Positions 51,488 to 61,956 of a stretch of 64,000 bases of DNA are shown here, in pieces. The notes under the pieces were generated by a model that saw nothing but the letters and a program-made list of their open reading frames with translations, made no database searches and was not told where the DNA came from. This DNA comes from Sphingomicrobium lutaoense. GTDB taxonomy: Bacteria; Pseudomonadota; Alphaproteobacteria; Sphingomonadales; Sphingomonadaceae. Every line of letters begins with the position of its first letter. Position 1 is the stretch's first letter. A program made the position numbers and the translations under genes. The stretch is taken from NCBI RefSeq assembly GCF_014195685.1, contig NZ_JACICF010000001.1, forward strand, positions 280,992 to 344,991. The letters are read 5' to 3'.

Positions 51488-54160
51488 CTATTCGCCTTCG
51501 GCCACTTCTGCCTGGTAATTGGCGTGCCAGGAAGGGGCGACCGACATGGCGTCCTTGTTCCGCTGCTTCTTGGGCGCGAGCCGCGCCATGTCGAAGACGC
51601 CGTCGAACTTCATTCCGAAACGTTCCTGCGTCGCCCAGCGCACTTCGCCGACCACCGGTCCGACGCCGACGATGTCGAGCGTGACCGACTGGCCCGGGCG
51701 CACCTCGACTTCGCCTTCGACCAGCGCGCCCATCAGCGAAATGTTGCGAAGGCGCACTTCGGTCGGTTGGCCGCCGGAGGACATGATCGCGCGGCGCATC
51801 AGGCGCTGGCGCGGTTCGCGCTGCGAGCTGTAGCCATCGGGCTCGACCGTCGCGCTTTCGGCCAGTTCGCGCGCCTTTTCGGCGGGTGCGGGTTTTCCGA
51901 AGATATAGCCCTGGATCTGGCTGCAGCCGAGATCGCGGATGAGCGCGAGATCGTCGAAGGTCTCGACGCCTTCGGCGGTGGTATCCATGCCAAGGCTTTC
52001 GGCGAGCGTCACGATCGCCTTGATGATTGCGCCGTTGCGGCTGCCCGTGATCGAGGCCCCGCGCACGAAGCTCTGGTCGATCTTGATCTTGTCGAAGGGC
52101 GCTTTCTTCAAATAGCCGAGCGAGGAATAGCCCGTTCCGAAATCGTCGAGCGCGAGCCGGACCCCGAGTGCCTTGAGGCGGGCGAAGGTTTCATCGGTTG
52201 CCGAGCTGTCGGCGAGGAACACGCCTTCGGTGATTTCCAGTTCGAGACGTTCGGCGCGGAGGCGATGCTTCTGCAGGGTTCCTGCGACGATTTCGACGAT
52301 CTTGGGGTCGTTGAACTGGATCGGTGAAAGGTTGATCGCGATGCGGATTTCGTCGGGCCATGTCGCCGCTTCGGCGATCGCCTGGTCGAGAACCCAAGCG
52401 CCGATCTTGCCGATGAGGCCGCACTCTTCGGCGATGGGTATGAATTTTTCGGGCGAGATGAAGCCCCGGCTGGGATGCTCCCAGCGGATCATCGATTCGA
52501 AGCCGCAGACATCTTCGCCGGCGGCGCGGACGATGGGCTGATAGACCATCGACAATTCCTCGCGATCGATCGCTCCGCGCAATTCGTTTTCGAGGATCTG
52601 GCGATCCGAGGCCTCGCTGTGCATCGAGGGTTCGAAGAAGCAATGCTGTCCGCGGCCCGCGGCCTTGGCGGCATAGAGCGCGAGGTCGGCGTTGCGCGTG
52701 AGGCTGTCGCCGCAGCTTCGGCCCGGGTCGCCGATAGCGATGCCGATCGATGCGCCGATCGTCACATGGTGGCCGTCCACGTCATAGGGACGCGAGACCT
52801 GCTCGATCATCGTCTTGGCGAGCGATTCGAGGAGACCAGTCTCTACGATGCCCGGCAGAACGGCCTTGAACTCGTCGCCGCCGAGACGGCCGACCTGGCC
52901 ATGATTGCCCATCACCGATGTCAGCCGTTCGGCAACCTGGCGGAGGAGCGAGTCGCCCACCGGATGCCCGAGCGTGTCGTTGACATTTTTGAAGCGATCA
53001 AGGTCGATCAGGAACAGCGCGCAGCCCTTCTGGCGGCGGGCGGCGTTGCGCAGCGCTTCGTCGAGCGTCTGGCGCATCATCGCGCGGTTGGGCAGGCTGG
53101 TGAGGCTGTCGAAGCGAGCGAGGCGAGAAATTTCCTGCTCGGAACGGCGCTGCTCGGTCAAGTCGTTGCCGATGCCTCGGAAGCCGAGGAAACGTCCGCG
53201 GTCGCCGAAGATAGGGTTGCCCGAAATCGACCAATAGGCCTCATTCTCGAGCGCCGATTTGACGACCATGTCGCTGAAGGGAAATTTGGCGCTGAGGTGG
53301 AAGGAAAGGGTGCGTTCCTCGCGCAGTTCGTCATCATTGTCGTCGGCCGAGATAAGGTCAGTGAACTGGCGGCCGAGGAGGTCCTCGGTCGAGCAGCCGA
53401 AGTCGTTGGCGAGCTGTCCCGAGACATAGTTGAGCGTTCCGTCGGCGTCGGTTTCCCAGAACCAGCCGCGGCCCGTGCTTTCGAATTCGGTGACGAAGCG
53501 CAGCGCCTGGTGCGCCTTTTCGTCGAGGACGAAGCGGCGGCGGGCAATGGCGATCATGGTGCGCGCATTGGCGATCGCATAGCCGCTCGCCCCGAGAGCA
53601 AGCACCGCTGCGCCTGCCGTCAGGGCGCGATTGTCGATGAAGACATGGAGGCCGGTAATGGCGACGAGTCCGCCGAACACCGCAACGGGGGGCGAACTGA
53701 TCGCGGTCACGGTCATGATCGCGCCGATGCAGCCGAACAGAATGTGGAGGTTGTGCGAATCGGCGGTGGTGCCGTCATCGACGGTCGCTCCGAGATAGAC
53801 CCAGATCGCCCAGACAAGCGCCACATAGACGGTGATAAGGCGCATCATGATGTGCGGCGAGATATGCAGCTGCGTCCGCTTTTTCATGAGGAGCCAGGCG
53901 CCGAGATCGACGATGATGGCACCCATCAGCGTGGCATGGATCGTCCAGTTCATCCCGACATTCACGAGCAAGGCGAGCGCCGCGAAGGCATGCGCGAGCG
54001 CGATCAGGATCGGAATGTGGTTAAGATGCTCGATACGCTGCTCGGCAATTATGACTTCATCGCGCGACTCCGGCGCGTGGAGGTCGAACAGCAATGCATC
54101 GCGCAGCGAAGCGCGACGACGGCGTTCTTTGGTAACCGTTGAAAAACGTGCCCTAGTCAT
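51488..54160 (-). CDS. membrane-anchored PAS-GGDEF-EAL-PilZ cyclic-di-GMP protein
   Basis: This 890-residue signalling protein has several membrane helices from about 45 to 205 (GGxS-rich sensor region) and a PAS domain (about 215-340, ending GIGNDLTEQRR). The diguanylate cyclase domain (about 345-510) has an intact G427-G-D-E-F. The phosphodiesterase domain (about 530-765) reads E555-S-M instead of EAL, but DDFGTGYSS (672-680), AEGVE and QGYIFG are kept. A C-terminal PilZ-like domain (about 780-890) includes RQRLMRRA and RNISLMGALVEG. It can potentially make, break and bind c-di-GMP. ATG 54160 is preferred to a TTG at 54175. Confidence 0.9.
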   Translation of the reverse strand: MTRARFSTVTKERRRRASLRDALLFDLHAPESRDEVIIAEQRIEHLNHIPILIALAHAFAALALLVNVGMNWTIHATLMGAIIVDLGAWLLMKKRTQLHISPHIMMRLITVYVALVWAIWVYLGATVDDGTTADSHNLHILFGCIGAIMTVTAISSPPVAVFGGLVAITGLHVFIDNRALTAGAAVLALGASGYAIANARTMIAIARRRFVLDEKAHQALRFVTEFESTGRGWFWETDADGTLNYVSGQLANDFGCSTEDLLGRQFTDLISADDNDDELREERTLSFHLSAKFPFSDMVVKSALENEAYWSISGNPIFGDRGRFLGFRGIGNDLTEQRRSEQEISRLARFDSLTSLPNRAMMRQTLDEALRNAARRQKGCALFLIDLDRFKNVNDTLGHPVGDSLLRQVAERLTSVMGNHGQVGRLGGDEFKAVLPGIVETGLLESLAKTMIEQVSRPYDVDGHHVTIGASIGIAIGDPGRSCGDSLTRNADLALYAAKAAGRGQHCFFEPSMHSEASDRQILENELRGAIDREELSMVYQPIVRAAGEDVCGFESMIRWEHPSRGFISPEKFIPIAEECGLIGKIGAWVLDQAIAEAATWPDEIRIAINLSPIQFNDPKIVEIVAGTLQKHRLRAERLELEITEGVFLADSSATDETFARLKALGVRLALDDFGTGYSSLGYLKKAPFDKIKIDQSFVRGASITGSRNGAIIKAIVTLAESLGMDTTAEGVETFDDLALIRDLGCSQIQGYIFGKPAPAEKARELAESATVEPDGYSSQREPRQRLMRRAIMSSGGQPTEVRLRNISLMGALVEGEVEVRPGQSVTLDIVGVGPVVGEVRWATQERFGMKFDGVFDMARLAPKKQRNKDAMSVAPSWHANYQAEVAEGE

Positions 54161-54242
54161 GGACCCCACGTGCAATTCCCTTCCTGGAGGGATTTAGCAG
54201 AGGGGTTTAACTGCTCGCCTATCACTTATGGTTGACGGAGCG

Positions 54243-55166
54243 TTAGGATTCCTCGGGAAGGAAGCCCGGCACCGAGAGATAGCGTTCGCCCGTGTCATAG
54301 TTGAATCCGAGGATTCGCGCGCCTTTTTCGAGTTCGGGCAGCTTGGCGGCGATGGCGGCGAGCGTCGCGCCCGAGGAGATGCCGACCAGCATGCCTTCCT
54401 CGCGCGCGGCGCGGACCGCCATGATCTTGGCATCGTCGCCATCGATGGTGATAACTCCGTCGATCACGCTTCTGTCGAGGTTGGACGGAATGAAGCCCGC
54501 GCCGATGCCCTGAATGGGATGGGGTGAAGGATCGCCGCCCGAAATCACCGGCGAGAGTTCGGGTTCGACCGCGAAGGCCTTGAGGTGGGGCCAATGCTGT
54601 TTGAGCACGCGCGCGGTGCCGGTGATATGCCCGCCGGTGCCCACGCCCGTAATCAGCACGTCGAGCGGCTGGTCAGCGAAATCGGCGAGGATTTCCTGCG
54701 CGGTGGTGCGGGCGTGCACTTCGACATTCGCGGGATTGTCGAATTGCTGGGGCATCCAGGCGCCCTCGGTGTTCGCGACGATTTCCTCTGCACGGGCGAT
54801 CGCGCCTCTCATGCCCTTTTCGCGCGGAGTGAGGGCGAATTCGGCACCATAGGCAAGCATCAACCGGCGGCGCTCGACCGACATGCTGTCGGGCATGACG
54901 AGGATGATGCGATAGCCCTTGACCGCGGCGACCATGGCAAGGCCAATGCCGGTGTTGCCGCTGGTGGGTTCGACGATCGTTCCGCCGGGACGGAGGCGCC
55001 CGGTGCGCTCGGCATCCTCGACCATCGAGAGAGCGATGCGGTCCTTGATCGAGCCGCCGGGATTGGTGCGCTCCGACTTGATCCAGACCGACGCGTCGCC
55101 GAACAGATGATTGATACGGATGTGAGGCGTATTGCCGATGGTTTCGAGGATGTTGTCGACGATCAT
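54243..55166 (-). CDS. cysK: cysteine synthase A
   Basis: This 307-residue PLP enzyme makes cysteine from O-acetylserine and sulfide. The cofactor lysine is K41 in [14 protein letters not shown]. The phosphate/substrate loop is [10 protein letters not shown] (about 69-78), and [10 protein letters not shown] binds the PLP phosphate. ISSGATLAA near the C-terminus binds the pyridine nitrogen. Length is standard. The start overlaps the stop of the MFS exporter by 4 nt, so the two are co-translated, perhaps to export cysteine-like compounds. Confidence 0.96.
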   Translation of the reverse strand: MIVDNILETIGNTPHIRINHLFGDASVWIKSERTNPGGSIKDRIALSMVEDAERTGRLRPGGTIVEPTSGNTGIGLAMVAAVKGYRIILVMPDSMSVERRRLMLAYGAEFALTPREKGMRGAIARAEEIVANTEGAWMPQQFDNPANVEVHARTTAQEILADFADQPLDVLITGVGTGGHITGTARVLKQHWPHLKAFAVEPELSPVISGGDPSPHPIQGIGAGFIPSNLDRSVIDGVITIDGDDAKIMAVRAAREEGMLVGISSGATLAAIAAKLPELEKGARILGFNYDTGERYLSVPGFLPEES

Positions 55167-56428
55167 GGCAATGCCTCCTTCTTGTCATGGCCCGGCGGGT
55201 CGAAGCTCTTGGCGCGTCGGAGTTCGGGGAATTTCCAGGCCCAGATGACGACTACCGTCACCGCTCCCACGCCGCCGATCACCGCCGCCATCGTCGGCCC
55301 GACGAGACTGGCGATCAGGCCACTTTCGGCATCGCCCAGCTCGTTGGACGCCGAGATGGAGAGAGTCGATACCGCGCCGACCCGGCCCCGCATCTCGTCG
55401 GGGGTATATAGCTGGATCAGCGACTGGCGGACATAGACCGAGAACATGTCCGCGCCGCCGATGATGATGAGGAAGAGGAAAGTGAGCGGCACCGAGCGCG
55501 ACAGGCCGAAACCGATCGTTGCGAGGCCGAAGATGCCGACGGCCAGAAGCATCTTCGACCCGACGTCGGTCTTGAGCGGGCGGATCGCGAAGAGAATGGC
55601 GACGAGTGTGGCGCCGACCGCAGGGGCGGCGCGGAGATGACCGAAAAGGTCGGGCCCGCCGCCGAAGATGTCGGCCGCGAAGATCGGCAGGAGCGCGACC
55701 GCGCTTCCGAGGAGCACGGCAAAGAGATCGAGGCTGATCGCGCCGAGCACCAGCCGGTTGGCGCGCACATAGCGAAGACCGTCGGCAATCTGGCGGAGCG
55801 GGCCTTTCATCCGGTCGGCAACGGTCTGGCGAACTTCGCCGATCATGAACAGGGCAAAGAGCGAAAGGATGAACAGGCCGGTCGCGGTGAAATAGGCCGT
55901 CTCTATCGAGACTGCGAGGAGGTAGCCCCCCAATGCTGGGCCGATGATCGTTCCCGCCTGCCAGGCGATCGAGGACAAGGCGATGGCATTGGGCAGGATC
56001 GAGCGCGGCACGATATTGGAGGCAAGCGCGCTCATCGATGGTCCCATCAGGACACGCGCCACGCCCACGAAGACCGCGATCGCATAGATGATCGGCAGGC
56101 TGATCGTTCCGGTGAAGGTGAAATAGCCGAGGCTGGCGGCGCAGCCGATCTCGATCAGGATCGATGCGCGGGCAAGGATGCGCCGGTCGATGCGGTCCGC
56201 CGCCCAGCCCGCGAAAGGACTGAGGAAGAAGAGCGGCACAAACTGGACGAAGCCGACGAGGCCGAGGCGAAAGGCTGCTGCTGCGGGGCTCATCGTTTCG
56301 CGGGCGATGGCATAGACCTGATATTCGATCGCGGTGACCATCGCGAGCTGGGCAAGCGTCGCCGCCAGCCGTGCCAGCCAGTAGGCGCGGAAATTGGGGA
56401 TCCGCAAGGGTTCGGGAAGCCAGCTCAT
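55163..56428 (-). CDS. MFS transporter (enterobactin exporter-like)
   Basis: This 421-residue protein has about 12 hydrophobic helices from ATG 56428. MFS signatures are [20 protein letters not shown] in the loop between helices 2 and 3 and [20 protein letters not shown] in the EntS-like second motif. [19 protein letters not shown] is the equivalent loop in the second half. This matches the DHA3-type family of EntS-like and macrolide-like exporters. The C-terminus overlaps cysK by 4 nt. The exported compound is unknown. The upstream frame to 56527 is not conserved. Confidence 0.88.
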   Translation of the reverse strand: MSWLPEPLRIPNFRAYWLARLAATLAQLAMVTAIEYQVYAIARETMSPAAAAFRLGLVGFVQFVPLFFLSPFAGWAADRIDRRILARASILIEIGCAASLGYFTFTGTISLPIIYAIAVFVGVARVLMGPSMSALASNIVPRSILPNAIALSSIAWQAGTIIGPALGGYLLAVSIETAYFTATGLFILSLFALFMIGEVRQTVADRMKGPLRQIADGLRYVRANRLVLGAISLDLFAVLLGSAVALLPIFAADIFGGGPDLFGHLRAAPAVGATLVAILFAIRPLKTDVGSKMLLAVGIFGLATIGFGLSRSVPLTFLFLIIIGGADMFSVYVRQSLIQLYTPDEMRGRVGAVSTLSISASNELGDAESGLIASLVGPTMAAVIGGVGAVTVVVIWAWKFPELRRAKSFDPPGHDKKEALP

Positions 56429-56526
56429 CGGGGATGCGCCTAGAGCAGATCGCGCAGGTTGCCAATTCCATCGTGCGGCCAAAGCATCGCTCGACAAGCT
56501 GCCTCGGCACTGGCTAGCGTGGCGCA

Positions 56527-57894
56527 ATGGCGAAACCCAAGAAGAGATATGTCTGCCAGGCGTGCGGATCGGTGGCGACGCGCTGGCAGGGGCAATGCGC
56601 GGACTGCGCCGAGTGGAATACCTTGGTGGAGGATGCCGGCGCGGTCGTCACGACTTTCGCCAAGAAGCACAATCTGCAGAGCGGTGGCCGGACGGTCGAA
56701 CTGGTCGGGCTCGATAGCGAAGTCGCTCTGCCCGAACGGATGCGGACGGGGATCGCCGAGTTCGACCGCGCGATCGGTGGTGGACTGGTGCCGGGTTCGG
56801 CGACGCTGATCGGCGGCGATCCGGGGATCGGCAAGTCGACCCTACTCCTGCAGGTGGCGGCACGGTTGGCCCAGAGCGGGCAGGGCGCCATCTATGTATC
56901 GGGCGAGGAGGCGGCCGACCAGGTGCGTCTGCGTGCCTTGCGCCTTGGCCTCGGCGGTGCGCCGGTGCGTCTCGCGGCGGCGACATCGGTGCGCGACATC
57001 CTGACCACGCTGGGCGAAGGCCCGCCGCCTGCCTTGCTGGTAATCGATTCGATCCAGACGATGCATTCGGACATGATCGAAGGCGCGCCCGGCACGGTGA
57101 GCCAGGTCCGCGCTTCGGCGCATGAACTGGTGCGCTTTGCCAAGGAGAAGGGGTGCGCGCTCATTCTGGTCGGCCATGTCACCAAGGACGGCAATATCGC
57201 GGGGCCGCGCGTCCTCGAACATATGGTCGATACCGTGCTCGGCTTCGAAGGCGAGCGCAGCCATCAGTATCGCATCCTGCGGGCGGTCAAGAACCGCTTT
57301 GGCGGCACCGACGAGATCGGCGTTTTCGCGATGGAAGGGAAGGGGCTGGAGGAGGTTCCGAACCCGTCGGCGCTGTTCCTGACCGACCGCGCCGAAGAAG
57401 TCAGCGGCACCACGGTCTTTCCCGCGCTCGAAGGGACGCGGCCGGTGCTGGTCGAATTGCAGGCGCTCACGGTACGGCTGGCCAGCGGTGCGACCCCCAG
57501 GCGGTCCGCCGTGGGGTGGGATTCATCGCGGCTGGCGATGCTGCTTGCCGTGCTCGAGGCGCGGTGCGGAATCAGTTTCGCTTCGACCGAGGTCTATCTC
57601 AATGTGGCGGGGGGCTATCGGCTGTCCGACCCGGCTGCCGATCTCGCCGTCGCGGCCGCGCTTGTCTCGGCGCTGTCGGAGCGGCCGATCCCCGGGGGCA
57701 CGGTGATTCTCGGGGAAGTCGCACTGTCGGGCGAGGTCCGGCCGGTCGCGCATACCGCGCTTCGCCTCAAGGAAGCGGCGAAACTGGGCTTCGAGCGCGC
57801 CTGGACACCGCGCAATGCCGAGCCTGCCGACGGGATCGAGGTTGCGAGTTTCGAGCAGCTCTCGCGACTGACCGACCGGATTTTGGGGCGTTAG
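56527..57894 (+). CDS. radA: DNA repair protein RadA
   Basis: This 455-residue DnaB-like branch-migration helicase works in recombinational repair. The zinc finger is C10, C13, C24 and C27 in YVCQACGS...GQCADCAEW. Walker A is GGDPGIGKST (about 97-106), the RadA-specific KNRFGGTDEIGVF follows, and the C-terminal Lon-protease-like domain contains the degenerate S-x-K dyad region. It is divergent from the MFS gene by 98 bp and followed by cvpA. Confidence 0.96.
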   Translation: MAKPKKRYVCQACGSVATRWQGQCADCAEWNTLVEDAGAVVTTFAKKHNLQSGGRTVELVGLDSEVALPERMRTGIAEFDRAIGGGLVPGSATLIGGDPGIGKSTLLLQVAARLAQSGQGAIYVSGEEAADQVRLRALRLGLGGAPVRLAAATSVRDILTTLGEGPPPALLVIDSIQTMHSDMIEGAPGTVSQVRASAHELVRFAKEKGCALILVGHVTKDGNIAGPRVLEHMVDTVLGFEGERSHQYRILRAVKNRFGGTDEIGVFAMEGKGLEEVPNPSALFLTDRAEEVSGTTVFPALEGTRPVLVELQALTVRLASGATPRRSAVGWDSSRLAMLLAVLEARCGISFASTEVYLNVAGGYRLSDPAADLAVAAALVSALSERPIPGGTVILGEVALSGEVRPVAHTALRLKEAAKLGFERAWTPRNAEPADGIEVASFEQLSRLTDRILGR

Positions 57895-57933
57895 GGCTGG
57901 TCAGGCCGAGACCTTCCCGCTAGCCGGTGCGGC

Positions 57934-58446
57934 ATGACTGCACTCGATATTTTCGTGATCCTGCTTCTCGTCGGCGGAACGCTGCTCGGCTTCATCCGGG
58001 GCTTCGTGCATGAAGTGCTCACCCTCTTTGCCTGGGTGGCGGCAATCATCGCGCTTCGCATGTTCCACGAGCCGCTGGCGAGTTCGCTGGTCGAGCCGAT
58101 CGGGACGAGCGCGGGGGCGGCGACGCTGGCGTTCGCCATCCTCTTCCTTCCCACCTATATTGCCTTCAAGCTGGTCGCCCAGCGGCTGGGCAAGCGCACG
58201 CGCCAGTCGATCGTCGGGCCGGTCGATCGCCTCCTGGGCGGGGGGTTCGGCATGCTCAAGGGATTGCTGGCCGCAACGCTCGTCTTCCTGCTCGCCAACC
58301 TGGCGACCGACATGATCTACGGAGCCGATGCGCCGCGCCCGGACTGGATGACCAAGAGCCGCACCTACTCCCTTCTGAATGCCAGCCAGGACGCGATTAC
58401 CGGCTGGTTCGAGGAGCAAAGAATGACTGACGGAGCGATCCTGTGA
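57934..58446 (+). CDS. CvpA-family membrane protein
   Basis: This 170-residue inner-membrane protein of the colicin V production family has four hydrophobic segments (about 5-25, 30-45, 60-85 and 100-120). The start TALDIFVILLLVGGTLLGFI plus RGFVHEVLTL is family-typical, with GPVDRLLGGGFGMLKGLLAA in the third loop. Homologues are needed for normal biofilm or stress behaviour but the molecular role is unclear. It overlaps the GTG start of cysS by 4 nt. Confidence 0.9.
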   Translation: MTALDIFVILLLVGGTLLGFIRGFVHEVLTLFAWVAAIIALRMFHEPLASSLVEPIGTSAGAATLAFAILFLPTYIAFKLVAQRLGKRTRQSIVGPVDRLLGGGFGMLKGLLAATLVFLLANLATDMIYGADAPRPDWMTKSRTYSLLNASQDAITGWFEEQRMTDGAIL

Positions 58447-59762
58447 CGATCCGCCTTTACGACACCAAGGCCCGCGAGAAGCGCGAGTTCGTGCCTGCCG
58501 ATCCCGAGCGCCTGACGATGTATGTGTGCGGGCCCACTGTCTATGCCCGCGCACATATCGGCAATTTCCGGCCCGAAGTGGTGTTCGACGTGCTGGCGCG
58601 CCTTTTGCGCCACGAGTTTCCCGATGCCGAACTGGTCCATGCGCGCAATTTCACCGACATTGACGACAAGATCATGGCGCGGGCCGACGAGAGCGGCCAG
58701 CCCATCGACGCGATCACCTCGCAGGCCGAGCAATGGTATGAAGAGGATGCGCGGACGCTGGGCATCCGCAAACTGCCGATCTCGCCGCGGGCGACCGAAC
58801 ATCTGCCGACGATGATCGCGCTGATGGAAGAACTGATCGAGCGCGGCCATGCCTATGCCGCCGACGGGCATGTGCTGTTCGATGTCGAAAGCGATCCCGA
58901 ATATGGTTCGCTGTCGCGCCGCCCGCTCGACGACATGATCGCGGGAGCGCGGGTCGAGGTCGCTCCCTACAAGAAGAATGCCCGCGACTTCGTATTGTGG
59001 AAACCGAGCAGCGAGGAGCAGCCCGGCTGGCCTTCGCCCTGGGGACGCGGTCGTCCCGGCTGGCATAGCGAATGCTCGGCAATGATCCGTTCGCTTCTCG
59101 GCGAGACGATCGACATTCATGGGGGCGGGCAGGACCTGGTTTTCCCGCATCATGAAAATGAGGCCGCGCAGAGCCGCTGCGCGCATGGCGGCGCGCCGCT
59201 GGCACGTTACTGGATGCACAACGGCTTCCTGTCGCTCGACGACAAGACGATGGCCAAGAGCGAAGGCAATGTGATCACGGTGGATTCGCTCACCAAGGCG
59301 GGCCATCGGGGCGAGACCATCCGGATGGCGATGCTGATGGCGCATTATCGCCAGCCGCTGCCCTGGACCGACAATCTGCTCGACCAGGCCAAGGCCACGC
59401 TCGATGGCCTTTATCGGCGGATCGGGGACACGGAAAGTGGCACTGCCGATGCAGGCGTGGTCGAGGCGCTCTCTGACGATCTCAATACCCCGCTGGCGCT
59501 GTCGCGGCTTGGCCAGATCAAGGATCCGGCCAGTTTGAAAGCGAGCGCGGCCTTGCTGGGGCTTTTGCAGGACAGCGCCGATGTCTGGTTCCAGGGAGAA
59601 GGCGGCGAAGGCTCGCTCGATGTGCAGGCGATGATCGACCGGCGCGCCGAAGCCAAGGCGGCACGCGATTTCGCTGAAGCCGACCGCATTCGCGACGAAT
59701 TGGAGGGGCAGGGCATTCTGCTTGAAGACGGCCCTGACGGAACGACATGGCGGCGGGCCTGA
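58443..59762 (+). CDS. cysS: cysteinyl-tRNA synthetase
   Basis: This 439-residue class I synthetase charges tRNA-Cys. Zinc ligand C29 is in [16 protein letters not shown], with H38-I-G-N41 as the HIGH motif. The KMSKS-equivalent is MAKSEGN in [15 protein letters not shown]. Other zinc ligands are in WHSECSAM and HHENEAAQS. The start is GTG 58443, overlapping the cvpA stop. Its cognate tRNA-Cys gene is at 20.4 kb, where it was rebuilt by an island insertion. The end overlaps the scaffold-like gene by 16 bp. Confidence 0.95.
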   Translation: MTIRLYDTKAREKREFVPADPERLTMYVCGPTVYARAHIGNFRPEVVFDVLARLLRHEFPDAELVHARNFTDIDDKIMARADESGQPIDAITSQAEQWYEEDARTLGIRKLPISPRATEHLPTMIALMEELIERGHAYAADGHVLFDVESDPEYGSLSRRPLDDMIAGARVEVAPYKKNARDFVLWKPSSEEQPGWPSPWGRGRPGWHSECSAMIRSLLGETIDIHGGGQDLVFPHHENEAAQSRCAHGGAPLARYWMHNGFLSLDDKTMAKSEGNVITVDSLTKAGHRGETIRMAMLMAHYRQPLPWTDNLLDQAKATLDGLYRRIGDTESGTADAGVVEALSDDLNTPLALSRLGQIKDPASLKASAALLGLLQDSADVWFQGEGGEGSLDVQAMIDRRAEAKAARDFAEADRIRDELEGQGILLEDGPDGTTWRRA

Positions 59763-60178
59763 AGCCCACGCCTTATACGCGCGATATCCTGCGCCTCGCG
59801 GCGTCGATTCCTCATCTCGAGCCCATTGCCGACCCGCAGGGTCGCCGCGAGATGCGCTCGCGCACCTGTGGCGCACGGATGGCGGCGCAATATCGCATCG
59901 AGGAAGGCAAGCTGGCCGCATTGGGGCTGGAAGTGGAGGCCTGCGCCTTCGGTCAGGCGGCGGCGAACCTGATGGCGAGGCATGCGCTGGGCAGCGATGT
60001 GGCCATGGTCCGGCAGGCGGCTAAGGGTCTCGAGGCATGGCTCAAGGGCGAAGCGGCGGAACCACAGGGCTGGCCGGAGCTTGAGCGCTTGTCCCCCGCG
60101 CGGCACCTGGCCGGGCGGCACGAAGCCATGATGCTGCCATTCCGGCTGCTACTTTCGCTGTTCGAGGAAAGCCGATGA
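59747..60178 (+). CDS. NifU/IscU-like scaffold-family protein with incomplete cysteine set
   Basis: This 143-residue protein has the shape of an Fe-S scaffold (U-type). C41 is in SRTCGARM, C66 in EACAFGQAAANLMARHA, and a basic-hydrophobic end is SPARHLAGRHEAMMLPFRLL where active scaffolds carry the third ligand cysteine. Only two of three ligands are therefore present, with a histidine nearby that might compensate. It overlaps cysS by 16 bp and the antiporter start by 4 nt. Whether it binds a cluster is uncertain; the family resemblance is clear. Confidence 0.75.
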   Translation: MAAGLKPTPYTRDILRLAASIPHLEPIADPQGRREMRSRTCGARMAAQYRIEEGKLAALGLEVEACAFGQAAANLMARHALGSDVAMVRQAAKGLEAWLKGEAAEPQGWPELERLSPARHLAGRHEAMMLPFRLLLSLFEESR

Positions 60179-61956
60179 ACGAAACGCCCCATGAAACTGC
60201 CGGCCTGCTTCTCATCGACGGGGCGGTCATGTTGGGGGCGGCGCTTCTTTTCGTGACTCTTTTCCGGCGGATGGGTCTCGGCGCGACGCTTGGCTATATC
60301 GTCGGCGGTGCAATCATCGGCCCCCAGCTTCTCGGGCTGGTCGAAAATGCCGAATCGATCATGGCGATCTCGGAGTTCGGGATTGCGCTGCTGCTGTTCA
60401 TTGTCGGCCTGGAACTGCATCCGAGCCGGTTATGGCGGCTTCGGCGCGACATCTTCGGGCTGGGTCTTATCCAAGTAGTGACCTGCGGGCTCGCGATCGC
60501 GGCGCTCATCCACTATTTCATCGGTTTCTCGGTCGAAGCGAGCATCGCCATTGGTTTGCCGCTGGGCCTGTCTTCGACCGCGCAGGTTCTTCCCATGCTG
60601 CGTTCGACGGGCGATTTGCACCAGCCTTATGGCGAGCGGGCTTTTTCGGTGCTGCTGTTCCAGGATATCTCGATCGTCCCGCTAATCACCATCGTCGCCG
60701 CCATGTCGCGCGCGCCGGTCGACCCGTCGGCGCCGTCGGGGGGTGTGATGGCGCTTTACACGGTGGGGGCGATCATCGGCCTTATCCTTGCCGGACGTTT
60801 CATCATGAACCCGCTGTTCCGGCTGATCGGCCGTTTTGGCGAGCGCGAACTGTTTGTCGTGGCGGGGCTCTTTACAGTGGTGGCCGCGGCGTCGTTGATG
60901 CATGCCCTGCACCTGTCTACAGCACTGGGCGCTTTCATTGCCGGGGTGATGCTGGCCGAGAGCCCCTACCGGCACGAGCTTGAAAGCGATGTCGAGCCGT
61001 TCCGTTCGATCCTGCTCGGCTTCTTCTTCCTTTCGGTCGGCATGCTTCTCGATCTTGGCGCGATTGCCGAACGGCCGATGATGATCGTCGCGATGGCGCT
61101 CGCGATCATCGTCATCAAGGGGGCCTTCATCTTCGGGCTGGCGCGCCTGTTCGGGATGGCGGTGGGACCGGCGCTGCGGCTGGGCCTGCTGCTCAGCCAG
61201 GCAGGCGAATTCGGCTTCGTTCTCCACGCGCAGGCGACCGAGGCGCTGTTGATCGAGCCCGAAGCCATGTCGCTGTTCGGTGCCGTCATCACCCTGACGA
61301 TGGCGACCACGCCTTTCCTCATGATCCTCATCGACTGGCTCGAGAAGCGCGGCGTGGGCGAGGAGGTCGACCTCGACGGGCCCGAGAAGGCGCCGAAGGG
61401 ACAGGTGATCGTGGTCGGTTACGGCCGTTTCGGCCAGACCGTCGCGCAGATGCTGATGGCCAAGAATGTCGGAGTGACGCTCGTCGACTCCAAGGCCGAC
61501 CAGATCGAGATGTCGGGGGATTTCGGGTTCAAGGTCTATTATGGCGACGGCACCCGGGTCGACCTGCTGCGCACCGCCGGGGCGGAGAATGCCCGCGAGA
61601 TCATCTTCTGCAATGACAAGAAATCATTGACCCCCGAAGCGATCGAAGCGGTGAGCGAAGCCTTCCCCCAAGCCGCGATCTTCGTGCGTGCCTATGACCG
61701 CCGCCATCTCCTCGAGATGGACGGGCTGGACCTCGCTTATATCCAGCGTGAATTGTTCGAGAGTGCGGTCGCGATGGGCAAGGAAGCACTCAAGGAACTG
61801 GGCTTTTCGCAGGAAGAGGCCGACCGCGTGGAGCGGGAATATCGCCTGCGCGATGACGAGCGGCTCGAACGGCAGAGCGAGACGGGCGACCTGCACGCCG
61901 CCAAGGATCGCATGTTCACCCAGGACCAGAGCCAGGCGCTGCCCGAGGAAGGTTAG
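60175..61956 (+). CDS. CPA2-family cation:proton antiporter (KefB/KefC-like)
   Basis: This 593-residue protein has a membrane domain of about 12 helices (residues 12-395), with SEFGIALLLFIVGLELHP and the antiporter-type GLSSTAQVLPML. It is followed by a TrkA-N/RCK domain (about 410-530, VIVVGYGRFGQTVAQML) that binds NAD(H) or similar and gates K+ efflux. The charged tail after 540 is unlike KefC. It probably works as K+/H+ exchange in the inner membrane. It is convergent with aroB by 4 bp. Confidence 0.92.
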   Translation: MNETPHETAGLLLIDGAVMLGAALLFVTLFRRMGLGATLGYIVGGAIIGPQLLGLVENAESIMAISEFGIALLLFIVGLELHPSRLWRLRRDIFGLGLIQVVTCGLAIAALIHYFIGFSVEASIAIGLPLGLSSTAQVLPMLRSTGDLHQPYGERAFSVLLFQDISIVPLITIVAAMSRAPVDPSAPSGGVMALYTVGAIIGLILAGRFIMNPLFRLIGRFGERELFVVAGLFTVVAAASLMHALHLSTALGAFIAGVMLAESPYRHELESDVEPFRSILLGFFFLSVGMLLDLGAIAERPMMIVAMALAIIVIKGAFIFGLARLFGMAVGPALRLGLLLSQAGEFGFVLHAQATEALLIEPEAMSLFGAVITLTMATTPFLMILIDWLEKRGVGEEVDLDGPEKAPKGQVIVVGYGRFGQTVAQMLMAKNVGVTLVDSKADQIEMSGDFGFKVYYGDGTRVDLLRTAGAENAREIIFCNDKKSLTPEAIEAVSEAFPQAAIFVRAYDRRHLLEMDGLDLAYIQRELFESAVAMGKEALKELGFSQEEADRVEREYRLRDDERLERQSETGDLHAAKDRMFTQDQSQALPEEG

